A stretch of 57,647 bases of DNA from a virus. Below, one piece after another: positions 34,401-41,029 of this stretch; positions within the stretch are counted from its first letter, which is position 1; each line of letters begins with the position of its first letter. The position numbers and the translations under genes are program-made. Location: positions 1 to 57,647 of the IMG/VR virus record IMGVR_UViG_3300017752_000012; one strand, given 5' to 3'. Under the pieces are notes generated by a model. It had not been told where the DNA came from, searched no databases, and worked only from the letters and a program-made list of their open reading frames with translations.

Positions 34401-36051
34401 TACAGAAGTATTTGCCGCCAACGGTGTTGCTACAAATAATATAAATGCTTATTTCTGGGGAGCTAGAGTAGAAAATAAAACAAGTAGTGCAGCTCCAGAC
34501 AACTATGCTTCTCCAGTTAACTCTATTGCCAGAGTTTCTGATCATACAGAGGATAATAATGGATTTACCTCTAATACGCCTTTAGTAACATATGATGTTC
34601 AGGCTGTAGGTGTGGGAGGCGGTTATCTAGGTAATAATATTAAAGAACAAACTTTTTCTATTGTTAATCCTGCAACAACAATATCTATTGCTCCAAGTAG
34701 ATCGGCTGTTGATTTTGCATTCGATGGAACATTTACCCCAGCCACTATTACAATAGTCCCTACAGTCAAAGGAGTTAATACTACTGATGTACACTATAGA
34801 TGGCAAGAAAACGGAGGTTCTGTATCATATACTGCGGCGGGATCGCCTAATAAGACTATTACGGGATACTCTGCCTCCACTGATTTCCCTAAAACTATTA
34901 CTTGTGCGGTTTACTCAGGCACCACAAATGGAGCAGGTACTTTTCTAGCATCAGATACAACTGTTATTATTGCAGCTACGGAAGGTAAAACTGCAACTAT
35001 TTCAGCTAGTATGGCTAATCATATTTTAGATGCGAACGATTTAGGAGTTGTTTCTAACAATGATTTTTTAAATACTTTTAAAGTAGTCGTGGATGGAACA
35101 GAACTAACCTATAATGTAAATGGAGGTTCGGGTAAGTTTAGTCTTGGTACGATTACAACGGTTAATACTAATTATGGTTCGTTGGTACCCAATGCGGCAG
35201 GACAACTATCCCTAAATGCAAACTCAACCCTTCTTAGTAATGTTAATCACTTGCAACAATTTTGGACTGTACCTATCTTAGACGGGTCAGGAGCTACTTT
35301 AGGTATATATGTTATTAGCATAACAAAAAGATTAGGTACTAGAGCTGCTCAAATGCTAGAAGTTAATCAGAGCGCAAGTCTTACAGCCGTAGAGTGTGCA
35401 GAGTGGAGAACAAGCAGCAGTCTTACTCAGGGAGTAGCATCAGAAATTGCTTTATTAGCTGTAAGTGCAGCCTCAGACAATAAAGTACGTCCAGGAGACC
35501 AGATTAAGGTTAACTCTACCTCAGCAGGTAGTGGAATAAGAATCTATCAAAATTCAACTATAATAGATAGTAATACGGTAGGTAGTACGATTGCCGCCAA
35601 CTCTTTTAGTAGTCCGGTCGTTGAAGAAATAGATGGTAGCCTTCTTGTAGATGGTACTGTGTCTGCAGATGTTCTTACAACAGATACTATCTTTTCAAAT
35701 AGTATAAACTTGAATGAAAAACTTCAGATAGGCCACCCGAATGGCTTAGGCTCCACTAACGCAATATGTCAAATAAATACGGTAGGAAAAACCAACTTTG
35801 CGCAGAATGCAAATGGATTTTTCTTAGGTAAAAAGTCGGGTGGAACAGGGTTTGCTTTTGATGTGGGAGATAATACTAATTATCTACGATTTGATGCTGA
35901 TAATGGTACTTTTGAAATTTCTCAAACTACAGGTGATTTTGTACTGAGGTCTGGACCAACAAGTGGAGCGTCTTTAGAGATTAATAATGATAAAATAGTT
36001 ATTAGAGACTCCAGTGGTACAATAAGAGTTCAGTTAGGTAACTTATCATAA
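25408..36051 (+). CDS. giant central tail fibre / tip attachment protein (gpJ-like)
   Basis: 3547 residues, one of the longest tail proteins expected for a siphovirus. The N-terminal 1500 residues form a tail hub: an early TIAHLIKFERPN region, then VIYGVRKVDSIPVFFDNQ and LYAAFAICEGPIGGLYDIIL, which are gpJ-like, and FGLEISFDMRPSGFLITAGE near residue 1360. Residues about 1490-3400 are a string of Ig-like or fibronectin-like domains with at least four recurring units containing a GT-IQVLEGG-type turn and NGQY. Residues about 2805-3030 (INNNSN-rich, HIFSVYAKQGSARHVYLKIT) look like a carbohydrate-binding jelly roll. The last 130 residues (DGSLLVDGTVSADVLTTDTI) are a typical central-fibre tip. A terminator follows. 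Confidence 0.85.
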   Translation: MSERNISSDLKTFLKENKPYTIAHLIKFERPNNLSTFSTEKLRNASDYVYMTDAGRDITFDDGSLSHINNFTFKQFDSYPGSLASNPYTYTANGPQTYVAKRIQSVGAVNEGIEAKASSMSIKLDANALSPQIYIPSFFYNSSGYFETDIDLSDRGFTIGDKISVSQRGQDNGTFIITRFTAGGHSDHPNRVYVEVVDVDNTLSSGTTRSNTFITLVSEELNTIFRGSKDVVTSNYVNREVTIYRLYIDPQTNEIVGGIPGFYDNVYDSKGSCLLFKGIITNASFNEAPGSSSSISWTISSHWGFFNQVTGRVTSDSEHRALTDTGVSDRDVILRQAYAEDLGFEHSERSINLIATYNKEITKHRIKKEKNAIGITTDYSMEEYTDYVPTDIDLSLNLSAKSLPVIYGVRKVDSIPVFFDNQKSKTDHLYAAFAICEGPIGGLYDIILDGKSTICSDAADFSARSEQNENNTVDVLCQGRADKGDVLVGTNTDQGAAKYVANVYDYDGLSSTDLVGLIGFENTPYYEQITASSTIGSTGSTGILHEKGFAFTDPINSTFIFHSGKPFQRADYLLMSTAAKQLFKIQNDFYSKLPHKYYTSNHRLLDTAYCSAEFIVGNGEIKLPKLNFVVKGKAINCHNYDGSFRMTDNASNFSPANTLKFYVGEMVSHGSSTARIVDKFFVQNEEGQLETRIITDPPLNPAIGGSNGLNDTKFQITTSSGGSLEYYNTSGKSVVWGTLNKNAAFSNDVTSWVPLSGSGSSFEILINPGDTNWNNTQWTASDILTILQRTNSKGEYIARLGLGQLLYGLQDSSTALLHQYSDINTYHNLYYTNVAQGSNSSYPTGISVTGFEGASLNSANIDASVLNTTFIKNGIRLSLTNANSTGFNHTNINGSIFVGQKIKLYAYSNAAMDIVEAPYVQERTIIDAVRLNAQTNDYFFFVDQAWDVGYLPTQNPTGDPGALQFKIEICTPEDLRVSINPSMQLLDYLQSSKYGKGLEESELDINSFKESALKCDTRSDVTVIIDPTTFSYTVVPTVGTRWELDTGTQYWRGTISKSIGTVITKGSNTYNAFAVTFTDCVGKLAVKHTGIQVPKAGQIIWDNSAGVTTIKIGADSLVETDAEFNALSAPTTANYTLTGLDPNGTDPTTMRLDIGTMGVASDGNPIVKDIVKKQGYASQSSPGSNNSFISNTVVEKSGYSLYDSDNVKYFKYCGWDDNSQRNVTRHQLNQLVDTSGTVLSNVNNMLRQFNGILSYRNGKYTLDVKSKADTTIASGLKVYSEDIVGSIKITDKGSKRTFNSVDASIIDPSQNFEARSVNFFNSDYLKEDAGVPKKGSFSTPDITNYYNARVNIKQFLDESRFGLEISFDMRPSGFLITAGEIIELTNEKFGWYSKLWRVLSITMKPNGLVSVKAKEHNDSSYFVSTEQVTPGALIEQSVGSVVANVGSPAFPYNLSASQLATGGIELNWLNTPDFNPATHDIEVYRVQGIAAQNVRKTTLTVDTAGATRTTTIPITAGSPTNESIGMTVSGVGKTITVPLADLQAEDKVKISVLGTNTDWNVIEGYSTGTNEYRIGDTITVHSTGVSALTGTGQVQLLDREVKIVGISAPGATRTITVDSKVSVQAGSEITCHAPLIATVNSGTTYIDPIVGNNQGQITRYYWIRYKVIKPVQNVAGAVNKLVFSDFFPASMSGISGVGQLVDIDQRRSMSLSFSNPREFTYNEQGTNIATVNQVQYPTTCVVTVTPENVQGSVSVSFQIIDSSGNNVGSPTIDSASPYSFTYTAPTGATAADGFDKLPQSLKIIVSDVVPNGTTYTAEQTIDFTANRLVVGGIPGVDAIDIDMTNPLHTFPIALDGTVDVSGSGTNIQVLEGGTALTLVNGPTVGNGQYTLAVSSSVVGVGTITGTNSTTALYSGSTTLSGTVQDGKVVFTASGNRLDGTPFSRVFNQTVNRIDTNQTVEVSVDDQVIDYDSNGANANPSTVTVSVKTYGIAAAYIDVIVLDSNATGVNTYNILTNKLVTTSSSGFTTNGTGDGGTIDINLANINNTNSVVNLSDMPLKIEVRAYAGSNANGTEPVVSADRTTVFGIRNGVSSSLVFAYKRSAATPNDNPGQVTVNLGTGQITTGSLANSWEKEPPTGEGNPIYYCAATAAGVGATDTVAANEWSTPVLLAASSKTNVVTSNSLVFARAKDNSLSPSAVTITAQTQNTTQDGSWSTSAGTLTNIVNTHTGPSCTVAKANFVDGMVVTYTLHSDDGSIADSVTLKEIEDGSGALVVSLPNNNHNLPSNSGVVTNYTGSGTNLRVYQGSTELTFTSGTPTNGQYNVSVGNTANITEGTAQADPGGGIFANITDHSAASNNQDSFIITYTVTGKDFLGNSFTTTADQSLTKTAGGSQTATAFIYQRSSTNSAPSLPTGTTTFNFSTGGMTFNGNNNGWDDDIPSTSGRYLWIARATANAPGTQVSVNIPANAWGNVELLAHDPEDFINIALDNSFAEISLDSDNNRVFDDTGTILSVVEGSNSLTAVSGTPTNGQYNVTGTTFSGGATEASGATISGGNYVAAVLNGITDDVGTRVFSISGKRNNGDAFTASATQKFRVTGLVGRFTFTPGSLGFFIKFPAEGDRAEATSQTLTTRLSNFNLGDNATYQIRRSIIGGPLNGVLGNHTVTSGTSSNGQSYIFPTAYDVYPLVIQSKLVRTDGVTSAETTIGVDQIVFHATRDGEKGLSPPVIALSNETHTIRRDENFDADLTNSGTDIQVQEGGFALDYVASNPTAGQFTVTAVGTGGIVPGSIQAAANNGMLGLASGNLLPNRMPEAFDLQDFDNDGSIDSWKYSSAISNNSNSVIANSVTAPFFVQGGSGGDTLQAPSGTSYGQYAIFAENYHSFTLSATTQHIFSVYAKQGSARHVYLKITGGQFQSAKTFKAVFDLNGTNGAILSQTEDGSNVTNQATITGLDVHNNNAALPNGWKRVSMAFTMPSSAVNDTGAGAIKVMVGLTDANGTEVFAANGVATNNINAYFWGARVENKTSSAAPDNYASPVNSIARVSDHTEDNNGFTSNTPLVTYDVQAVGVGGGYLGNNIKEQTFSIVNPATTISIAPSRSAVDFAFDGTFTPATITIVPTVKGVNTTDVHYRWQENGGSVSYTAAGSPNKTITGYSASTDFPKTITCAVYSGTTNGAGTFLASDTTVIIAATEGKTATISASMANHILDANDLGVVSNNDFLNTFKVVVDGTELTYNVNGGSGKFSLGTITTVNTNYGSLVPNAAGQLSLNANSTLLSNVNHLQQFWTVPILDGSGATLGIYVISITKRLGTRAAQMLEVNQSASLTAVECAEWRTSSSLTQGVASEIALLAVSAASDNKVRPGDQIKVNSTSAGSGIRIYQNSTIIDSNTVGSTIAANSFSSPVVEEIDGSLLVDGTVSADVLTTDTIFSNSINLNEKLQIGHPNGLGSTNAICQINTVGKTNFAQNANGFFLGKKSGGTGFAFDVGDNTNYLRFDADNGTFEISQTTGDFVLRSGPTSGASLEINNDKIVIRDSSGTIRVQLGNLS
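30990..35160 (+). repeat. degenerate intragenic repeats in the giant tail protein
   Basis: Related coding units begin near 30997, 32299, 32931 and 33659, with a weaker copy near 35060. Each has a turn of the type GTNIQVLEGG followed 15-20 residues later by NGQY-V. The copies at 32346 and 32980 are nearly identical over the GGCACTCCGACAAATGGCCA stretch, which suggests a recent duplication. Confidence 0.6.
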
Positions 36052-36076
36052 AAAAGGGGGCTTATGCCCCCTCCTC
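36049..36076. terminator. terminator between the two convergent arms
   Basis: AGGGGGC, loop TTAT, GCCCCCT at 36055-36072. Read on the minus strand it is followed by TTTTTT, and on the plus strand by CCTCTTTTTC, so it can stop transcription from both arms. The loop contains the TAA of the minus-strand gene at 36062. Confidence 0.9.
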
Positions 36077-36268
36077 TTTTTCTTCTTCTCCAAGTTCTAC
36101 TTCTAGAAGCTCGTTAAAGGCTTTATTAGATAACTCTAGCCTATCTATTTTGCATCTTTCTTTGTATAACTCATCTTGAATATAGTTAATTTGAGTTATA
36201 AAATATTTTGCTCTTTCAGAAACTGTTTCTGTATCATATGCCTTATCTTTGAATGTAAACTCTGTCAT
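36062..36268 (-). CDS. small coiled-coil protein (DUF6447-like)
   Basis: 68 residues, last gene of the minus arm, starting at an ATGA overlap with nrdB. After a short beta start (TEFTFKDKAYDTETVSERAK) the sequence is one long helix with heptad spacing (ITQINYIQDELYKERCKIDR, LELSNKAFNELLEVELGEEE). Small phage proteins of this form (DUF6447 by memory) are common and without known function. The acidic end falls in the terminator stem. Confidence 0.6.
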   Translation of the reverse strand: MTEFTFKDKAYDTETVSERAKYFITQINYIQDELYKERCKIDRLELSNKAFNELLEVELGEEEKEEGA

Positions 36269-37227
36269 TTAAATATGTCCTGCCAATTGCCTGTTGTGCT
36301 AGCTTTTGCATATTCTGTAGCACGATTTTCAAAAAAGTTAGTATGCTCAACTCCGTTGAGAATGTAGTCTAACCATGTTAAGGGGTTTTTATCACTACCA
36401 AAGATTTTCTTTAGCCCTAGACCAAGTAGTCTTCGATCAGCAATATAGCGAATGTACTCTTTTACTTCTTTTGGATCTAGTCCTGGTACATCCGCATCTT
36501 CAAAACAAAGATCAATAAATGCGTCCTCTAGCTCAACAGATCGCTCTGCCGCACAATAGATTTCATATTTAAGATCATCGTTCCATAACTCTGGATTTTC
36601 CTTGATAAATGTACGGAAAAGTTGAGACATTCCTTCTACGTGCAAGGTTTCATCTCGTATAGACCACGTAACAATCTGCCCCATACCTTTCATCAAGTTG
36701 TGTCGAGAGAAGTTCAACAAGATAGCAAAACTACTGAATAATTGTACTCCCTCTGTAAATCCAGAATAAATAGCCATTGTCTTAGCTATATCCATTTTAG
36801 TATCCATGCCAAAGTTGCTTAGATACTCATGTTTATCAAGCATTTCTTTATGTTCAAAAAACTTTTGGTACTCTGTATCGTCATACCCAAGTGTTTCTAG
36901 TAGCAAAGAATATGCTTCTTGATGCACTGCTTCCATTGCCGCAAAAGCAGATAGCATCATTCTTACTTCAGGCTGTTTAAATGTCGGCAAGTAGTGTTTT
37001 GCATAACCACAGCAAACATCAACATCAGCCTGGGTAAAGAAACGGAAGATTTGCGATAATAATTTTTTGTTTGGTTCGCTTAGATTCTCCCGAAAATCTT
37101 TCAAGTCATCAGCAAGATTGACTTCGTCCGGAAGCCAATGCATATGCTGCTGAGTTTTATAGTGTTCAAAAGCCCACGGATAGTTAAAGGGTTTATAATA
37201 CTCTCTTTCCTCTAGTAAATTACTCAT
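36265..37227 (-). CDS. nrdB: ribonucleotide reductase, class I, beta subunit
   Basis: 320 residues from the ATG at 37227, which overlaps the thioredoxin stop (ATGA); an in-frame GTG three codons earlier is less likely. It makes the tyrosyl radical used by NrdA to reduce ribonucleotides to deoxyribonucleotides for phage DNA. Counting from this start, D68, E99 and H102 match the first iron ligands, Y106 is in the place of the radical tyrosine, and the DETLHVEGM motif holds the later Glu and His ligands. All key residues are present, so this should be a normal di-iron tyrosyl-radical enzyme. It lies in a row with trx and nrdA. Confidence 0.92.
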   Translation of the reverse strand: MSNLLEEREYYKPFNYPWAFEHYKTQQHMHWLPDEVNLADDLKDFRENLSEPNKKLLSQIFRFFTQADVDVCCGYAKHYLPTFKQPEVRMMLSAFAAMEAVHQEAYSLLLETLGYDDTEYQKFFEHKEMLDKHEYLSNFGMDTKMDIAKTMAIYSGFTEGVQLFSSFAILLNFSRHNLMKGMGQIVTWSIRDETLHVEGMSQLFRTFIKENPELWNDDLKYEIYCAAERSVELEDAFIDLCFEDADVPGLDPKEVKEYIRYIADRRLLGLGLKKIFGSDKNPLTWLDYILNGVEHTNFFENRATEYAKASTTGNWQDIFK

Positions 37228-37466
37228 GATAACCACTCCATTATGTCAGCCTTACTTTTTCCGCCTACAAGGCGACCCTGCTCAACACCTTCACTAGTAA
37301 GTAATACTAGTGTAGGTACTCCGCGTATTCCAAATTCACCTGCTAAATCAGGTTGCTTGTCTATATCTATATTTTCTACTGGATATGGTAGTACCATCTC
37401 GTCAAGAGTTTTTTGTAACATCTTGCAAGGCGCACACCACTCAGCACTAAACTTTAATATTTTCAT
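37224..37466 (-). CDS. thioredoxin-like protein
   Basis: 80 residues from the ATG at 37466, chosen over a GTG at 37478 because GAGGGG lies four bases upstream of the ATG. The active site is WCAPC near the N-terminus, in KFSAEWCAPCKMLQKTL. A cis-proline loop (RGVPTLVLL) and a Gly-rich end follow, a short but complete thioredoxin fold. It sits between nrdA and nrdB, so its likely task is to reduce the ribonucleotide reductase after each turnover. ATGA overlap with nrdB. Confidence 0.9.
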   Translation of the reverse strand: MKILKFSAEWCAPCKMLQKTLDEMVLPYPVENIDIDKQPDLAGEFGIRGVPTLVLLTSEGVEQGRLVGGKSKADIMEWLS

Positions 37467-37467
37467 T

Positions 37468-39237
37468 TTACCCCTCACACGCTAAACACGCGCCTTCGTC
37501 AATACTGTCGAATATATACTTACGCAGAGCTTCATCAGAAACTGTTTCTGCACGTTTGATTGCCTCACTTCTCAAATAATACAGAGTTTTTACTCCCTGT
37601 TTCCAAGCCATCATGTGTATAGCATGAAGCTCTTGTTTTGATACGTTTGCAGGAAAGAATACGTTGAGAGACTGGCTCTGGCATATTTCTTTCTGTCTAT
37701 CTGCGGCGAATTCAATTACCCACTTTTGGTCTATCTCTACTGCGGTTTTGAATACGTCTTTTGTGTAGTCATCTAAAAATTCGAGATGTTGAACAGACCC
37801 GCTATTAGTGATAATACTTTTCCAAACGTCGTCCGTATCCATCCCAATGTCCCGCAAACAGTCTTCCAGATACTCGTTTTTAAGTAAACTAGAACCGCTT
37901 TTAGTTTTTTGAGTAAATGCATTAGCCCTGTAAGGCTCGATGCTAGGGCTAGTATTACCGCAAATAATAGAGCTACTAGCATTAGGAGCAACAGCCAAAA
38001 GATGGGCATTACGTACTCCGAAACCTTGTCCATCAGGACATTCGCCCCTTTCTGCTGCGAGTTGTTTTGTCGCACGAACTGCCTCCGATTTAATTCTGTT
38101 AAACATTCTGTTGTTTGCGCCTTTTGCAAGTACGCTCTCAAAAGGAATGTGTTGTCTTTGAAGGTAAGCGTGGAAACCCATTGCACCCAAGCCAATACTT
38201 CTTTCTCTTTGTGCGCTGAGTTTTGCTCTGTGCAACTCGTCAGGCGCGTTTTCAATAAAGAATGTAAGAACATTGTCTAACATTCTTACTAGATCAGGGA
38301 TAAACATATCATCATTTCTCCACTCATCAAACTCTTCCAGATTTACACTTGATAGACAGCACACCGCTGTGCGAGCCTCTGTAGTCGGAAGTGTAATTTC
38401 AGAGCAAAGATTTGAGTGATGTACTTTCAACCCTAATGCTCTCTGAAAATCTGGCATCGCCTCGTCTACTGTATCCCCAAACATAATGTAAGGCTCTCCA
38501 GTCTCTACACGATTCTGGATAAGTTTTACCCAAAGTGTTTTGGCTGATACTGTTTTTGTTACTTTACCACTATGCGGGTCAATTAAGTCCCAAGAGTCAT
38601 CAAACCCTTCTTCTCTTGTCGCACCCTCAATCAACTCCATAAATGCGTCAGAAACAACGACGCCATGATGAAGATTTGTAGACTTTCTGTTAATATCGCC
38701 GCCTGTAGGCTTACGAATGTCCAAAAACTCTTCAATCTCTGGGTGAGACATTTCCAAATATGCTGCATAACTACCTCGTCTTGTTACTCCTTGCGAGAAC
38801 GCCAACATTTCAGCGTCCACTACCTTTAGAAAGGGTATTACCCCAGTGCTCTCACTCCCTGCACTAGTCCTAGAACCCACGGAACGGACATCGTTCCAAC
38901 ACCCACCGACACCACCGCCAACAGAAGATAAGAAGGCATTTTCTGTGTAATGGTCAGTGATTCCTCCGCGTGAGTCCTCCACATAATTAAGAAAACAACT
39001 AATAGGCATACCACGTTTAGTACCACCATTAGAAAGTATGGGAGTAGAGAACATAAACCATAATTTACTGGCATAATCGTATAACCTCTGTGCATGTTCT
39101 TCGTCATCTGCAAAAGCTCTAGCAGCTCGTGCAAATGCGTCTTGAGGGGATGTTTCACCCTCTACTAAATATCTATCTTCTAGAGTTTTAATACTGAACT
39201 CTGAGAGATAATTGTCTCTTTTATAATTAAGCTGCAC
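37468..39237 (-). CDS. nrdA: ribonucleotide reductase, class I, alpha subunit
   Basis: 589 residues from a GTG at 39237 with GGGAG eight bases upstream. It is the catalytic subunit. The NLCSEITLPT motif holds the thiyl-radical cysteine with its Asn and Glu partners, the YY pair of the radical path is in KTLYYLRSEA, and the redox-tail cysteines are in the C-terminal CLAC. It is much shorter than E. coli NrdA (761 residues) and starts straight into the barrel-preceding region, so the N-terminal ATP-cone is missing. The enzyme should therefore escape dATP feedback inhibition, which suits a phage. It overlaps the exonuclease gene by 11 bases. Confidence 0.92.
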   Translation of the reverse strand: MQLNYKRDNYLSEFSIKTLEDRYLVEGETSPQDAFARAARAFADDEEHAQRLYDYASKLWFMFSTPILSNGGTKRGMPISCFLNYVEDSRGGITDHYTENAFLSSVGGGVGGCWNDVRSVGSRTSAGSESTGVIPFLKVVDAEMLAFSQGVTRRGSYAAYLEMSHPEIEEFLDIRKPTGGDINRKSTNLHHGVVVSDAFMELIEGATREEGFDDSWDLIDPHSGKVTKTVSAKTLWVKLIQNRVETGEPYIMFGDTVDEAMPDFQRALGLKVHHSNLCSEITLPTTEARTAVCCLSSVNLEEFDEWRNDDMFIPDLVRMLDNVLTFFIENAPDELHRAKLSAQRERSIGLGAMGFHAYLQRQHIPFESVLAKGANNRMFNRIKSEAVRATKQLAAERGECPDGQGFGVRNAHLLAVAPNASSSIICGNTSPSIEPYRANAFTQKTKSGSSLLKNEYLEDCLRDIGMDTDDVWKSIITNSGSVQHLEFLDDYTKDVFKTAVEIDQKWVIEFAADRQKEICQSQSLNVFFPANVSKQELHAIHMMAWKQGVKTLYYLRSEAIKRAETVSDEALRKYIFDSIDEGACLACEG

Positions 39238-40066
39238 TACTCATTCTCCCTTCAATCTCGGACACATTGTCCTCTCCTATTGCATCATCGCAATATGTTA
39301 CTAAATCCATCAACTCATAGTTTTGCAATAATGTTTCGCCATTCTGATTTAACTCTTGTATGTACTTGTATTTCCCATCAAGAGGTATATTATCATAGAT
39401 AGTCATCGCATCACCATACTCACTAATAAGTTGCTCAGCTCGTTTCGGCCCAATACCACTGATTCCAGGTACGTTATCCCCTTTATCGCCAGTCAGGCAC
39501 TTGAAAGAAATATATTCTTCTGGAGAGACGTTATAATGCTCGTTCCAGTTATCTATAGTTACTTCTTTCCTTGTTACATATGAGAAGCGATTTACACTTT
39601 CTTGTATTAGTAAATCCCAGTCTCGGTCACTTGATATCAGCCAAATTTCTTCTAGTCCATAATCTACTTTACGTTTTACAAGGTGGGCAGCAAGATCATC
39701 TGCCTCTACACCTTTGAAACGAAGAACTTGATAATCTTCAGCCAATAACTCTAGTGTTTCTTCATACTCTTCAAAGAAGTCAATAAATGCTTGCTTCTCT
39801 GCTTCAGTTTGTGTTGCATATTTATCTTTTCGATTCTGTTTGTACTCAGGTAAAATCTCTTTTCTATAACTAGAAGATCCCCAGTCTGCCGTAATAATTA
39901 TATTACCACAGTTGTAAGAGTTTGCTAATGATTTTACTACTGCTACATAATCGTGTCGAAAATCTGTTCTGCCTTGATGTTTCCAACGGAATGCTAGGTT
40001 GAGTGCATCTACTATGAGTGCTGTACCTTCATTTCCGCCCATTCTTTCTTCAAAATCAAAAGCCAC
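39227..40066 (-). CDS. 5'-3' exonuclease / flap endonuclease (T5 D15-like)
   Basis: 279 residues from a GTG at 40066; an ATG eight codons later is an alternative start. Metal-binding acidic residues are in ALIVDALNLAF, FKGVEADDLAAH, SSDRDWDLL and TGDKGDNVPG, followed by the helix-hairpin-helix GISGIGPKRAEQL. These are the FEN/PIN-type nuclease motifs in their usual order. The family A DNA polymerase at 47425 lacks such a domain, so this separate protein likely removes RNA primers and flaps at the fork. It is part of the compact recombination-replication operon and overlaps the resolvase gene by 11 bases. Confidence 0.88.
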   Translation of the reverse strand: MAFDFEERMGGNEGTALIVDALNLAFRWKHQGRTDFRHDYVAVVKSLANSYNCGNIIITADWGSSSYRKEILPEYKQNRKDKYATQTEAEKQAFIDFFEEYEETLELLAEDYQVLRFKGVEADDLAAHLVKRKVDYGLEEIWLISSDRDWDLLIQESVNRFSYVTRKEVTIDNWNEHYNVSPEEYISFKCLTGDKGDNVPGISGIGPKRAEQLISEYGDAMTIYDNIPLDGKYKYIQELNQNGETLLQNYELMDLVTYCDDAIGEDNVSEIEGRMSSAA

Positions 40067-40499
40067 CTATCCACTCCACTTCTTCTCGTAAAAAATCTTC
40101 GGCTAGTAGTATATAACAGTCTAGAAACGCTATCCACATATAATCTTCTGTGGTTTCTGGCATTTCTTGTGTAGCTACAAATACCTTAGATCTATCATAT
40201 TTAAAAAATAACAAAGGCTTCTGGTCTCCGCCTTCTGCTTGTATTACAATCTTTTTCCACCAACGTATAAGATTATTCGTCTTTTTAGCTGTAAATATCT
40301 TATCATTGAGTGGTGAATCTTTATAGTTTTTTACTTCTATGCAAAAATGGTTTCTCTGATTGGGGACATACAAGTCCCCTTTCAGATACTCCAATGCACC
40401 AGAAGCAGGTACTCTTTCAAACTTTAACCCTGTGGCTTCTCGAAGCATATCTCTTACAAGATACTCGCCACGTGCTCCTTTTGCTCTTGAATCTACCAC
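40056..40499 (-). CDS. Holliday junction resolvase (Hjc-like nuclease)
   Basis: 147 residues from a GTG at 40499 that overlaps the methyltransferase stop; AGGA lies about ten bases upstream. The core KGARGEYLVRDMLREATG, then ERVPASGALEYLKGDLYV, FCIEVKNYK and a later Lys is the PD-(D/E)XK order of archaeal-type Hjc resolvases: E12 region, D in KGDLYV, E-x-K in EVKNYK. It should cut four-way junctions made during recombination and trim branched DNA before packaging. Its neighbours gp46/gp47 and the helicase at 44814 support this. Confidence 0.75.
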   Translation of the reverse strand: MVDSRAKGARGEYLVRDMLREATGLKFERVPASGALEYLKGDLYVPNQRNHFCIEVKNYKDSPLNDKIFTAKKTNNLIRWWKKIVIQAEGGDQKPLLFFKYDRSKVFVATQEMPETTEDYMWIAFLDCYILLAEDFLREEVEWIGGF

Positions 40500-41029
40500 T
40501 ATACGTATCCTTTTATTTTATATATACCTACTACATCATATGTTCTACTGTCTATTATATTCTCAAATGACTCCGCAACTTCTTTGTGCGACCAATCGGG
40601 TTTTATATGTACTTCATAAGGGTTATCATTTATAGGCCCTTGTTCATATTGCACAATAGGTATACTTATAATAATAATGCTACAACACTTCTGTAGTTTT
40701 GAAACTAGGTCTTGAGCCTGCTGTTTTGTCATATGCTCTAGTACATCTCCGCAAAATGCTACATCGTATCTATTAGACCCTAGATCTATATATCTTGCGT
40801 CTTTTACCAATACAGTATCGTATCGTCTATGTAAATCATATGCTTTTACATAAGGCTCCCATATCTCAACCCCTGTCCACTCACAATTTTGTAAGTTTTC
40901 CAAGTCTCTCATATACCGCGAGTATGTACCCTTACCTACTCCAACATCCAAAATCTTATTGTGAGAGGGAAATAATTTCGATATCCACTCTACAATCTTT
41001 CTTTTACCCTGCCCACTACTTCCGGGCAT
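40499..41029 (-). CDS. class I SAM-dependent methyltransferase, substrate unknown
   Basis: 176 residues, TAATG overlap with the gp46-like gene. KILDVGVGKGTYSRYM is the SAM-binding motif I, GVEIWEPYVKAY holds the acidic residue of motif II, and YDVAFCGDVLEHMTKQQAQD is a post-motif with the GDVLEH pattern common in small-molecule and sugar methyltransferases. No DNA-methylase catalytic motif (such as DPPY) is seen. It may act on a nucleotide, a cell-surface sugar or a lipid. Its place inside a DNA-recombination operon is unexplained. Confidence 0.7.
   Translation of the reverse strand: MPGSSGQGKRKIVEWISKLFPSHNKILDVGVGKGTYSRYMRDLENLQNCEWTGVEIWEPYVKAYDLHRRYDTVLVKDARYIDLGSNRYDVAFCGDVLEHMTKQQAQDLVSKLQKCCSIIIISIPIVQYEQGPINDNPYEVHIKPDWSHKEVAESFENIIDSRTYDVVGIYKIKGYV

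Noticed and set aside
37773-38273. 166-codon second minus frame in nrdA
   Set aside because: Fully inside a well-conserved gene; no family pattern.
40499-41029. Methyltransferase as part of a restriction-modification or DNA-masking system
   Set aside because: No DNA-methylase catalytic motif and no restriction enzyme beside it.
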